Positions 7,925 through 15,633 of a stretch of 60,616 nt of DNA are shown piece by piece. Origin of the DNA: an uncultured Oscillospiraceae bacterium (GTDB lineage: Bacteria > Bacillota > Clostridia > Oscillospirales > Oscillospiraceae); the NCBI GenBank assembly GCA_934591745.1, contig CAKTPQ010000006.1, positions 1 through 60,616 of the forward strand, given 5' to 3'. The notes below the pieces were generated by a model. That model was given only the letters and a program-made list of their open reading frames with translations, had not been told where the DNA came from and searched no databases. How positions within the stretch are numbered: the first letter of the stretch is position 1; every line of letters starts with the position of its first letter. The position numbers and the translations under genes are program-made.

Positions 7925-8512
7925 TCAGACCTCCCCTCTGCCGCCCACCTCGACGGCGGTGCCGGTGATGTAGGAGGCGTCCGCGCCCGCCAGGAAGACG
8001 GCGGTATCCGCCGTCTCCTCCGGGGCCGCATCCGCGCCTTGCAGCACGGTGCAGATGCGGATGCCGGAGGAGGCGACCTCGGACGCAAAATTCTTGGTGA
8101 TGGACTCCACCGACGCAGAACAGACGGCGGAGATCACATTGTCCGTGCGGGGGTGCCGCACGCTGCTGTTGGTGATGAACACCACCGCGGCGTTTCCGGC
8201 GGCGCGGAGGCGCGGCACGGCATACAGCGCACTTTTCCATGCATAACGGGCGCTGTCGTCCATATAGCGGCGGATGACGTCCGGCGTCAGCTGTGCGGCG
8301 GTCATGCCGGGGTCGGCCACGGTGGCGTCACAGAACAGGGCGTCGATGCGGCCATTCACCGCGCCGGCCCAGTCCAGCTCCTCCCGCAGCGCGGAGAGCG
8401 GGCTGTTCAGCGCCTGCACGGAGGCGCCCGCCGCCGTCAGTGTCTGCGCCACGGCGCGGCCCGCCGCCTTATCAGCGCCGGTGACCACGACGATCTTGTT
8501 CCTCCAGTCCAT
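7925..8512 (-). CDS. SDR-fold protein lacking catalytic Tyr and Lys
   Basis: A 195-aa product with a Rossmann start (VVVTGADKAAG) and SDR-like architecture. Aligned to its neighbour's YAVTK it reads SAVCS: Ser128 and Ser132 replace the catalytic Tyr and Lys. It is also about 60 residues shorter than usual SDRs. It is therefore probably not a dehydrogenase on its own; a non-catalytic partner of the adjacent intact SDR, or a binding protein, is more likely. An ATG at 8512, one base after the upstream stop (TGATATG), is preferred to the in-frame TTG at 8521 that overlaps the previous gene. Tight packing implies co-translation with both neighbours. Confidence 0.8.
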   Translation of the reverse strand: MDWRNKIVVVTGADKAAGRAVAQTLTAAGASVQALNSPLSALREELDWAGAVNGRIDALFCDATVADPGMTAAQLTPDVIRRYMDDSARYAWKSALYAVPRLRAAGNAAVVFITNSSVRHPRTDNVISAVCSASVESITKNFASEVASSGIRICTVLQGADAAPEETADTAVFLAGADASYITGTAVEVGGRGEV

Positions 8513-8513
8513 A

Positions 8514-9398
8514 TCAGGCAATGCCCAGATCCTTGCGGACCTGCTTTATATGCAGCTGCGGGATACCCAGCATCTCCCGGGCCTCGGCGGGAGTGGCCAC
8601 CTTATTGCCATAGACCTTCACAGCATCCACGGCGCGCTGGACCAGCATCTCGTTGGTGGCCAGGATCTTGCTGCCGTCATCGGCCTTGCCGTAGACCACG
8701 TTGTCCTCCAGGCCCACGCGGATGTGGCCGCCCAGCGCCAGGCAGGCGAACAGCAGCGGCATATGGCCGGCGCCGACGCCGAAGCCGGACCAGGTACAGT
8801 TGGAGGGCAGGTGGCGGACCAGATACTCCAGGTTCTCCACAGTGGCGGGCATGGCGCCCTTGACGCCCATGCACATCTGATAATGGATGGGGTCCACCAG
8901 CAGCCCCTGCTTGCGGAAGTAATCCACGTTGGTGAGCATGCCGTAATCGAAGATCTCGCACTCCGGCTTGATGCCCTTCTCCAGATAGAGGGAGGCCAAC
9001 TCCGTCAGGAACTTGCCGGTGTTCTCAAACAGGCCCATGGTGCCCCAGTTGAACGTGCCGGCGTCAAAGGTGCCCATTTCGATGCCGGGCACCTCACGGT
9101 GGTGGGCCATGCGGTCCTCATCGGTGGCGGGATGCTTTTTGGAGGCGCCGGAGGAGGTGCAGTTGATGATCACGTCGCAGTCCTCGTGAGCGCGGATCAG
9201 CGTGATCGTCTCACGGAACTTCTCCTTATCCATGCAGCCCAGACCGTCGTCTGCACGCATGTGCAGGTGAACGATGGAGGCGCCCAGCTTCCAACAGTTA
9301 TAGGCGTCCTCCGCGATCTGCTGAGGTGTCTCGGGGATCTTGTAGCCGGTGGGGGTGACAGCGCCGGTCAGCGCCGCAGTAATGATCGTCTTTGCCAT
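8514..9398 (-). CDS. Beta-keto acid cleavage enzyme (BKACE, DUF849 family)
   Basis: The 294-aa product belongs to the zinc-dependent family that condenses a beta-keto acid with acetyl-CoA, giving acetoacetate plus a new CoA ester. Known members include 3-keto-5-aminohexanoate cleavage enzyme and triacetate acetoacetate-lyase. Family signatures visible are ITAALTGAVTP at the N-terminus, the metal-binding HLHMRADDG, GIEMGTFDAGTFNWG, FGVGAGHMPLL and HIRVGLEDNVVYGK. The frame extends far upstream, but ATG 9398 has AGAAAGGA before it and begins exactly at the family's MAKTIITAAL. First gene of the leftward unit driven by the sigma-54 promoter at 9478-9494. No lysine-fermentation genes are nearby, so another beta-keto acid is the likely substrate. 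Confidence 0.92.
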   Translation of the reverse strand: MAKTIITAALTGAVTPTGYKIPETPQQIAEDAYNCWKLGASIVHLHMRADDGLGCMDKEKFRETITLIRAHEDCDVIINCTSSGASKKHPATDEDRMAHHREVPGIEMGTFDAGTFNWGTMGLFENTGKFLTELASLYLEKGIKPECEIFDYGMLTNVDYFRKQGLLVDPIHYQMCMGVKGAMPATVENLEYLVRHLPSNCTWSGFGVGAGHMPLLFACLALGGHIRVGLEDNVVYGKADDGSKILATNEMLVQRAVDAVKVYGNKVATPAEAREMLGIPQLHIKQVRKDLGIA

Positions 9399-9477
9399 AA
9401 GATGTACATCCTTTCTCATTTTTCGCAGGCTTCCCGGAGGGAGCGCGGGATGAAATACAGGTAACAGCCCTATGGGT

Positions 9478-9494
9478 AGCAAAACCCGTGCCAA
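9478..9494 (-). promoter_or_regulatory. Sigma-54 (-24/-12) promoter for the BKACE-SDR-SDR unit
   Basis: On the minus strand, 9494 to 9478 reads TTGGCACGGGTTTTGCT, an essentially perfect match to YTGGCACGRNNNTTGCW. The GG and GC doublets are 10 bases apart. The start site would be near 9468, giving a 70-base leader. Confidence 0.88.
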
Positions 9495-9587
9495 CCGCTG
9501 CACGGTGCGCTTTTTGCCGGGCAGCACGCAGTTTTGCCCATAAAACCGCTGACGCACGCTGTTTTTTTGTGCAAATAAGCGGCTTTT

Positions 9588-9627
9588 GTTTTGCGTTTTT
9601 GCAAATTGTTTTGCATTTTTGCAAATA
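9588..9627. promoter_or_regulatory. Tandem activator-binding sites (UAS) between divergent sigma-54 promoters
   Basis: Two 20-base direct repeats (9588-9607, 9608-9627) each contain the palindrome TTTGC-N6-GCAAA; they differ at only two positions. The 20-base period puts them on the same helix face. They lie about 40 bases upstream of the rightward -24 element and about 95 from the leftward one. A further half site (TGCAAAT) is at 9570-9576. The PAS-AAA-Fis activator encoded at 20428 is the obvious ligand. Confidence 0.8.
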
Positions 9628-9666
9628 CCGTTCCGTGTAAACCGTTGATTTCCCGTTGGGAGCGGC

Positions 9667-9684
9667 TTGGCATGATATTTGCTT
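9667..9684 (+). promoter_or_regulatory. Sigma-54 (-24/-12) promoter for the thiolase operon
   Basis: TTGGCATGATATTTGCTT matches YTGGCAYGRNNNTTGCW, with GG (9669-9670) and GC (9681-9682) 10 bases apart. The start site would be about 9694, leaving a 70-base leader with AGGAGG before the thiolase ATG. With the opposite promoter and UAS this explains the 368-base gap 9399-9765. Confidence 0.88.
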
Positions 9685-9765
9685 AACATATTCTTCGGAA
9701 CAAAAAAATAGGGCGCAGACGCCCTTGCTCCGCAATCGACCAAAGTATACAGGAGGTTCAAAGCT

Positions 9766-10926
9766 ATGTTACATGACGCAGTGATCGTTGCCTACGGGCG
9801 CAGTCCGGTGTGCCGTGCGCTGAAGGGCGCACTGTCCCAGGTACACCCGGTGGATTACGCCGCCGAGACGCTACTGGGCGTGCTGGCCAAGGTGCCGCAG
9901 CTGGATCCGGCGGAGGCGTCCGATCTGATCCTGGGCTGCTCCATGCCCGTCAAGACGCTGAATCTGAATCCGGCGCGGCAGGTGGTGCAGCGGGCCCAGC
10001 TGCCCGACGCCATCTCCGCGCAGACCATCAACCGCTACTGCGCCTCGTCTCTGCAGGCGGTGGCCACCTGTGCCAACGCCATTATGTGCGGACAGGAGGA
10101 AGTGATGATCGCCGGCGGCGTGGAGGATATGTCCCACACGTTCCACACTGCCGATCCCAAGGAGCGGAACCCGTGGCTCAACGAGCACTGTGAGGGCGCC
10201 TACATCTCCATGGGCATGACGGCGGAGAACGTGGCCGCCAAGTGGCACGTCCAGCGCGCCGACATGGAGCAGATGGCGGTGGAGTCCCACGCAAAGGCGG
10301 CGGCAGCGCAGGACGCCGGCTATCTGGCCATGTCCATCGTACCTGTCACCGGCAAGGATGCCGAGGGCAATGCCGTCACTGTTACTGTCGACGAGGGCAT
10401 CCGCCGCGGCACCACCGCCGAGAAGCTGGCTGCGCTGAAGCCCTGCTTCAAGGAGGATGGTGTGGTCACGGCGGCCACCTCCTCCCAGATGAGCGATGCC
10501 GCGGCCTTCGCCGTGGTGATGTCCCGCGAGAAGGCGGAGGCGCTGGGCATCAAGCCCATCGCACGCTTTGTGGCATTCGCCACCGCCGGCTGCGACGGCC
10601 GGTACATGGGCGAAGGCCCCATCTATGCCGTGCCCAAGGTCATGGAGAAGGCCGGACTGACGGTGGACGACATGGATGTGATCGAGCTGAACGAGGCTTT
10701 TGCCGCCCAGGCACTGGTGTGCATCGACCAGCTGAAGCTGCCCCGCGAGAAGGTCAATCCCTGGGGCGGCGCCATGGCGCTGGGCCATCCCATGGGCGCC
10801 ACCGGCATCTTCCTGCTGTCCAAGGCGCTGGACTATCTGAAGGTCACCGGCGGCAAGCGGGGCCTTGTGACCATGTGCATCGGCGGCGGCATGGGCGCGG
10901 CCGGCATTTTCGAGCTGTGTGACTAA
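9766..10926 (+). CDS. Thiolase (acetyl-CoA acetyltransferase family)
   Basis: The 386-aa product should cleave acetoacetyl-CoA (or another 3-ketoacyl-CoA) with CoA, or run in reverse. The nucleophilic Cys92 is in NRYCASSLQAV, the NEAFAAQ motif and the C-terminal GGAMALGHPMGATG and CIGGGMGAAG motifs with the second His and Cys are all present, and the length is standard. ATG 9766 follows AGGAGG at good distance. First gene of the rightward sigma-54 operon. Opposite the BKACE, which makes acetoacetate and possibly acetoacetyl-CoA, it would feed acetyl-CoA to phosphotransacylase and kinase. Chain-length preference cannot be read from sequence. Confidence 0.95.
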   Translation: MLHDAVIVAYGRSPVCRALKGALSQVHPVDYAAETLLGVLAKVPQLDPAEASDLILGCSMPVKTLNLNPARQVVQRAQLPDAISAQTINRYCASSLQAVATCANAIMCGQEEVMIAGGVEDMSHTFHTADPKERNPWLNEHCEGAYISMGMTAENVAAKWHVQRADMEQMAVESHAKAAAAQDAGYLAMSIVPVTGKDAEGNAVTVTVDEGIRRGTTAEKLAALKPCFKEDGVVTAATSSQMSDAAAFAVVMSREKAEALGIKPIARFVAFATAGCDGRYMGEGPIYAVPKVMEKAGLTVDDMDVIELNEAFAAQALVCIDQLKLPREKVNPWGGAMALGHPMGATGIFLLSKALDYLKVTGGKRGLVTMCIGGGMGAAGIFELCD

Positions 10927-10958
10927 ACGGAACACCGTTGCAATAAGGAGGAACCGAT

Positions 10959-11741
10959 ATGAATATTCAGAAAAACATGTTTGACCTCACCGGTAAAAAC
11001 GCCATCGTGGTGGGCGGCGCCGGCGGCATCGGGCAGGCCATCGCCCAGGGACTGGCTATGTACGGCGCCCATGTGTGCATCGCCAGCCGCAAGGAGGAGA
11101 GCCTCCAGCGGGCGCAGGCAGAGATCAAGGCCGATAGCGGCTGCGATGTGGGCTACTACACCGTGGACGCGGGCAGCGAGGACAGCGTGAAGGCGCTGAG
11201 TGAAAAAGCCATCGCCGAGCTGGGGCACATCGACATTCTGGTGAACGCCCAGGGCTTCAACAAAAAATTCCCCATCACCGAGTTCGACGGCACTGTGTGG
11301 GATCAGATGTTCAACGTGAACGTCAAGTCCGTGATGCTGACCATGAAATACTTCGGCCGGCACATGCGGGACGACATCGGCGGCGGCAAGATCATCAACC
11401 TGTCCTCCGTCCGCGGCATCCGCGCCTGCGGCGGCGGCAACACCGGCTACGGCGCCACCAAGGGCGCTGTGGACATGCTGACCCGCATGGGCGCCAAGGA
11501 TCTGGGCCCCACGGTATATGTCAACGCCATCGGCCCCACCATCACCTACACTCCCATGATGGTGGGCATCCTGCCCGCCGACCCCAAGGAGCGGGCCGCC
11601 AAGGCCGCCAACATGCCGCTGCAGCGCATCGGCGAGCCGGAGGACTGCGTGGGCCCCGCCATCTTCCTGGCGTCCGACGCATCCAATTTTGTCTCCGGTC
11701 AGATCATCTATCCCGACGGCGGCCTCACCGCCATGGGCTGA
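10959..11741 (+). CDS. SDR-family oxidoreductase (gluconate 5-dehydrogenase/KduD-like)
   Basis: A 260-aa classical SDR with nucleotide motif GGAGGIG (19-25), VNAQG in place of NNAG (95-99), SS at 149-150 and catalytic Tyr164-x3-Lys168 (YGATK). It begins at ATG 10959 behind AAGGAGG, 33 bases after the thiolase. Overall it resembles polyol/keto-acid SDRs. In this locus it may instead reduce a cyclic polyketone or a beta-keto acid: phloroglucinol reductases are also SDRs, but that is only an analogy. Active-site residues are intact, so it is expected to be an enzyme. Specificity unknown. Confidence 0.9.
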   Translation: MNIQKNMFDLTGKNAIVVGGAGGIGQAIAQGLAMYGAHVCIASRKEESLQRAQAEIKADSGCDVGYYTVDAGSEDSVKALSEKAIAELGHIDILVNAQGFNKKFPITEFDGTVWDQMFNVNVKSVMLTMKYFGRHMRDDIGGGKIINLSSVRGIRACGGGNTGYGATKGAVDMLTRMGAKDLGPTVYVNAIGPTITYTPMMVGILPADPKERAAKAANMPLQRIGEPEDCVGPAIFLASDASNFVSGQIIYPDGGLTAMG

Positions 11742-11769
11742 TTTATAAGGTAAAAAGGAGAACGACACC

Positions 11770-12135
11770 ATGAGCTTCAGGATCACCAAGAGAGAGGACG
11801 CCGTCCCCTACGAGGCCAAGGGCCACTACGGCATGCTGGCCACCCGGCTGCACAACCCCGCCGACGTCAACGATGGCAGCATGACCCAGGGCCTGTCCCA
11901 CTTCCTGCCCGGCGGCGGCTGCGAATACGGTGCCAACGCGCTGGAGTCCATCTACTACATCGTGGAGGGTGAGATGGACATCGTGGTGGAGGAGGGCACA
12001 CCGGAGGAGGTGCGCACCACCCTGCACAAGGGCGATTCCTTCCACTGCGGCCCCAACACCCACAAGGGCATCAAGAACAACGGTCCCGTCACCTGCCAGA
12101 TGCTGGTGACGCTGGTCCGCCCGGAGGCCAGGTAA
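11770..12135 (+). CDS. Small cupin-domain protein
   Basis: The 121-aa product is a single cupin barrel, with the turn and metal-ligand region around YIVEGEMDIVVEE and the second motif KGDSFHCGPNTHKGIKN. It has no signal peptide. ATG 11770 follows AAAAGGAG. It sits between an SDR and butyrate kinase in the sigma-54 operon and is probably a small metalloenzyme (isomerase, hydrolase or decarboxylase type) or a ligand-binding protein. Similar cupins are encoded at 51353 and 56389, next to other catabolic genes. No specific reaction can be assigned. Confidence 0.85.
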   Translation: MSFRITKREDAVPYEAKGHYGMLATRLHNPADVNDGSMTQGLSHFLPGGGCEYGANALESIYYIVEGEMDIVVEEGTPEEVRTTLHKGDSFHCGPNTHKGIKNNGPVTCQMLVTLVRPEAR

Positions 12136-12141
12136 ACGGCC

Positions 12142-13272
12142 ATGAGCGAACAGATCAGACATCTGCTGACCATCAATCCCGGCTCCACCTCCACAAAGCT
12201 GTCCCTGTTTGAAAATGACAGGGAGGTGCGCAAGGAGGAGCTGTTCGTGGACGCCGACAAGATCAAGAACTGCCTGCTGATGATCGACCAGCTGGAGCTG
12301 CGGATGCAGTCGGTACGGGATTTCATCCGGCGCTCCGGCATCGACATGACGAAGCTGGACATGATCGTGGCCCGCGGCGGCTCCATCAACGGAGTGAAAA
12401 GCGGCGCGTATCTCATCGATGAGCACATCGACACGGTGCTGCGCTACGCCCCGCGCTCCCAGCACGTCAGCTCGCTGGCAGGCATCATCGCCTACCAGCT
12501 TTCCAAGGAATACGGCATGCCAGCCATGTTTTACGACGCGGTGTCGGCGGATGACGCCGACGAGATCATGCACTACACCGGCCTGCCGGAGTGCCGCCGG
12601 TTCGTGACCTCCCACTGCCTGAATTCCAAGATGGTGGCGCGGGAGGCGGCGGAGCAGATGGGCAGGCGCTACGAGGACTGCGACATCATCACCGCTCATC
12701 TGGGCGGCGGCATCACCATGGCGTTCCACCACGGCGGGCGCATGATCGACACGCTGCTGGACGACGCCGGCCCCATGTCCCCCCAGCGGGCGGGACGCAT
12801 CCCCGTGACGGACGTCATCAACCTCTGTTACAGCGGGAAGTACACCAAGGCGGAGATGGCCAACAAAATGCGGGGCAAGGGCGGTCTTGTGGCCTACTTC
12901 GGCGTGCAGGACGCCCGGGCCGTGGAACAGCTCATCGCCGACGGCAATGAGTTGGCCCGCGACATCTACTGGTACATGGGCTATCAGATCGCCAAGGGCA
13001 TCGGCGAGCTGTCCGTCTGCCGCAGCGGCAAGCTGGACTGCATCATCCTCACCGGCGGCATGGCCTACTCCAAAATGCTGACAGACTGGGTGGCGGAGCG
13101 CGTCTCCTTCCTGGCGCCGGTGAAGGTCATTCCGGGCGAACACGAGATGCAGGCACTGGCACGGGGCGGCCTGCGGGTGCTGCGGGGTGAGGAGACGCCC
13201 AATACCTACACCTGGTACCCACCGGAGTATGACAGCTATGAGGACTTCCGGCGGAAGGTGACAGGCGCGTAA
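12142..13272 (+). CDS. buk: Butyrate kinase (acetokinase family)
   Basis: The 376-aa product transfers phosphate from butyryl phosphate, or a related acyl phosphate, to ADP. The first phosphate motif NPGSTSTK is at the N-terminus, with TAHLGGGITMA mid-protein and TGGMAYS near the C-terminus, as in the ASKHA fold. Length is slightly above the usual 355. It starts 6 bases after the cupin stop and is followed by phosphotransbutyrylase, the standard partner, though in reversed order compared with the common ptb-buk arrangement. Together they yield ATP from acyl-CoA. The acyl group could also be propionyl, isobutyryl or a hydroxylated acid. Confidence 0.92.
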   Translation: MSEQIRHLLTINPGSTSTKLSLFENDREVRKEELFVDADKIKNCLLMIDQLELRMQSVRDFIRRSGIDMTKLDMIVARGGSINGVKSGAYLIDEHIDTVLRYAPRSQHVSSLAGIIAYQLSKEYGMPAMFYDAVSADDADEIMHYTGLPECRRFVTSHCLNSKMVAREAAEQMGRRYEDCDIITAHLGGGITMAFHHGGRMIDTLLDDAGPMSPQRAGRIPVTDVINLCYSGKYTKAEMANKMRGKGGLVAYFGVQDARAVEQLIADGNELARDIYWYMGYQIAKGIGELSVCRSGKLDCIILTGGMAYSKMLTDWVAERVSFLAPVKVIPGEHEMQALARGGLRVLRGEETPNTYTWYPPEYDSYEDFRRKVTGA

Positions 13273-13323
13273 GGCGCGCCCGTCCTATCAAGAACGCTCT
13301 GCAAAGAGAGAAAGGAACACAGC

Positions 13324-14235
13324 GTGATCTACACAAAGTTTGAACAACTGACAAAGGCGGTGGCGTCACGGGCCGACAAGGCGCGCTGCGCTATCGTGGC
13401 ACCGGAGGACGGGCACACCATTGACGCCATGATCCGTGCCTACCGCGAGGGGCTCATCGAGCCTATCCTCATCGGCAGCAAGGACGTGATCGGCGAGCTG
13501 CTGGCCGAGAAGTATTTCGATCCCCACGATATCACCATCATTGACGAGACGGATCACGAGGCCGCCTGCCAGACGGCGGTGGATCTGGTGAACCGGGGAC
13601 AGGCAGACGCCATCATGAAGGGCCTGGTACACACCAAGGTGTTCATGCACGCCATTCTGAAGCGGGAAAATCAGCTGAAGACCGGTCAACTGGTGTCCAT
13701 GCTCTCCATCCGGGAGCTGCCCCATTACCACAAGCTCATCGCCTTCACCGACGCGGGCATCTGCATGTACCCCACGCTGGATGAAAAGCGGCAGATCATT
13801 GAGAACGCCGTGGCGTGCCTGACAGCTATGGGCTTCGACACCCCCAAGGTGGGCGTGCTGTCCGCCGTGGAGGTGGTCAATCCCAAGATGAAGGAGAGCG
13901 TGGAGGCCGACGCCCTCAAGCGCATGAACCAGAATGGCATCATCAAGGGCTGCATCGTGGAAGGCCCCATCTCCTACGATGTGGCCGTCAGCCGGGAGGC
14001 GGCGGAGGTCAAGGGCTTCCACAGCCCCTGCGCCGGCGATGTGGACCTGCTGGTCTTCCCCGATCTGTGCAGCGCCAACTGCACCACGAAGGCCATCACC
14101 CAGACCTGCCGGATCCCGGTAGGCTCCCTGATCCTGGGCACGAAGGTGCCGGTGATCCTGTCGTCCCGCGCCTCCATGGCGGAGACAAAATACATGTGCA
14201 TCGCCCTGGCCGCCGCGGCCAAGGCTGCAAAATAA
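13324..14235 (+). CDS. ptb: Phosphate butyryltransferase
   Basis: The 303-aa product matches the Pta/Ptb fold and exchanges CoA of an acyl-CoA for phosphate. Typical Ptb stretches include CAIVAPEDGHTIDAM, ADAIMKGLVHT and the C-terminal LCSANCTTKAITQ followed by PVILSSRAS. It starts with GTG at 13324, with GAGAAAGGAA a few bases upstream, 50 bases after the kinase. It works with the adjacent kinase to conserve the thioester energy released by thiolase and BKACE. Confidence 0.92.
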   Translation: MIYTKFEQLTKAVASRADKARCAIVAPEDGHTIDAMIRAYREGLIEPILIGSKDVIGELLAEKYFDPHDITIIDETDHEAACQTAVDLVNRGQADAIMKGLVHTKVFMHAILKRENQLKTGQLVSMLSIRELPHYHKLIAFTDAGICMYPTLDEKRQIIENAVACLTAMGFDTPKVGVLSAVEVVNPKMKESVEADALKRMNQNGIIKGCIVEGPISYDVAVSREAAEVKGFHSPCAGDVDLLVFPDLCSANCTTKAITQTCRIPVGSLILGTKVPVILSSRASMAETKYMCIALAAAAKAAK

Positions 14236-14271
14236 CCGACCACACACGATTTTTTATAAGGAGGAACAAGT

Positions 14272-15525
14272 ATGTACAGTGGTACTAACGGAAGAATGGC
14301 TATGGACCGTCTCGGCGGCATCGACTGGGAGCGCATGCGCAACTATCGCCTGGGCCGCGTGAAGGAGTCCATGAAGAAGTTCGGCATCGACGTGCTCATC
14401 ACCTGGGACGCCTACTCCATCCGCTATATCTGCGGTGGTTATCCCACCGTGCCCTGCCGTTACAGCCAGGCACAGTTCGTGGTGGTGCCTGTCAACGGCG
14501 ACCCCCACGCTTTCCTGACCACCAGCTTCTCCGCCGCCGCGCTGCGGGAGGAGATGCCCTGGATGAAGAACAAGCTGTGGGCGCCCCCTGCCGGTCTGAA
14601 GTGGTGCTCCAGTGTCATGGATCTGGAGCCCCACATGAACAAGATCATCCCCATCATCAAGGAACACGGCCTGATGGAGGGCACCGTAGGTCTGGACGGC
14701 TGCACGCTGGAGCTGCTGGTCAGCAGCGCCCTGCGGGCCAAGGGCGTGAAGAACGTCAAGTCCGCCCACGACATGATGTTCGATGCCCGTAAGATCAAGA
14801 GTGAGGATGAGATCGCTTGCATGCGTCTGGCCTGCGACTCCGCCGACGCCGCGTTCTATGAGATGAAGAAGGCCATCGTGCCCGGCATCCGCGAGTGCGA
14901 TCTGGTGGGTATCGGCATGAAGAAGCTGTATGAGCTGGGCGCCGACGAGACGCAGGAGTTCGTATGCTGCTCCGGCCCCCGCACCAACCCCCTGCACATC
15001 GACTACACCGACCGCGCCATTGCTCCCGGCGACGTCATCAACATCGACGTCAACGGCAACTCCTACATGGGCTACAAGTCCTGCTACTACCGCTCCTTCG
15101 TCTGCGGCACTGCCACCCCCACGCAGAACGAGGTGTTTGAGGCCTGCCGCGCCATGCTGTATGAGGGCATGAAGGGCATCAAGGCCGGCAATACCACCGC
15201 CGATATCACCGCCGGCTGGCCGCAGTCCCCCGAGTATTGGGGCGAGACGAATCCGCTGGATGTGGCCGGCTACGCGCTGGGCCACGGTCTGGGCCTGTCC
15301 CTGCACGAGGCGCCCGCCTGCTTCAAGCCCGCCACCGTGCAGGCCGGCAAGATCGAGACGCTGGAGGAAGGCATGGTCATCGCCGTGGAGACCTACACCA
15401 AGGGCGTGGATCCCAAGTACGGCAAATTCGGTGTCCGTCTGGAGGAGGATGTGGTGGTCACCAAGGACGGCTACGAGCTGCTGACCAAGTGGCCCATCGA
15501 CAAGATCACCGAGTGCCCGTTCTAA
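14272..15525 (+). CDS. M24 family protein (creatinase/Xaa-Pro peptidase fold) with Cys at a metal-ligand site
   Basis: The 417-aa product has a creatinase-type N-terminal domain and an M24 pita-bread C-terminal domain. Metal-ligand positions visible: Asp259 (INIDVNG), His in GHGLGLSLHEAP, Glu in GMVIAVETYT and Glu in VRLEEDVVV. Where metallopeptidases have the second Asp (GD-x2-R), this protein has Cys271 (KSCYYRSF). It may therefore not hold the usual two-metal centre. Creatinase shows that the fold can hydrolyse C-N bonds without metal, and other members are lyases. ATG 14272 follows AAGGAGG, 36 bases after Ptb. A peptidase role is unlikely in this catabolic operon; substrate unknown. Confidence 0.88.
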   Translation: MYSGTNGRMAMDRLGGIDWERMRNYRLGRVKESMKKFGIDVLITWDAYSIRYICGGYPTVPCRYSQAQFVVVPVNGDPHAFLTTSFSAAALREEMPWMKNKLWAPPAGLKWCSSVMDLEPHMNKIIPIIKEHGLMEGTVGLDGCTLELLVSSALRAKGVKNVKSAHDMMFDARKIKSEDEIACMRLACDSADAAFYEMKKAIVPGIRECDLVGIGMKKLYELGADETQEFVCCSGPRTNPLHIDYTDRAIAPGDVINIDVNGNSYMGYKSCYYRSFVCGTATPTQNEVFEACRAMLYEGMKGIKAGNTTADITAGWPQSPEYWGETNPLDVAGYALGHGLGLSLHEAPACFKPATVQAGKIETLEEGMVIAVETYTKGVDPKYGKFGVRLEEDVVVTKDGYELLTKWPIDKITECPF

Positions 15526-15633
15526 ACAAAAGCATTTTCCATACTGCGATCACCCATGCCCGGATAGCTGAATTCCTGTAGCACACGCATTCTTCCGAAA
15601 AATCTGTTTTGTAATGTTATAAAGGAGAATAGT

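Noticed and set aside
8514..9398. Assignment of the DUF849 protein to lysine fermentation (kce)
   Set aside because: No lysine aminomutase or diaminohexanoate dehydrogenase genes are nearby; the neighbours suggest another beta-keto acid.
9399..9761. N-terminal extension of the BKACE frame to 9761
   Set aside because: This stretch contains both sigma-54 promoters and the activator repeats; family homology starts at ATG 9398.
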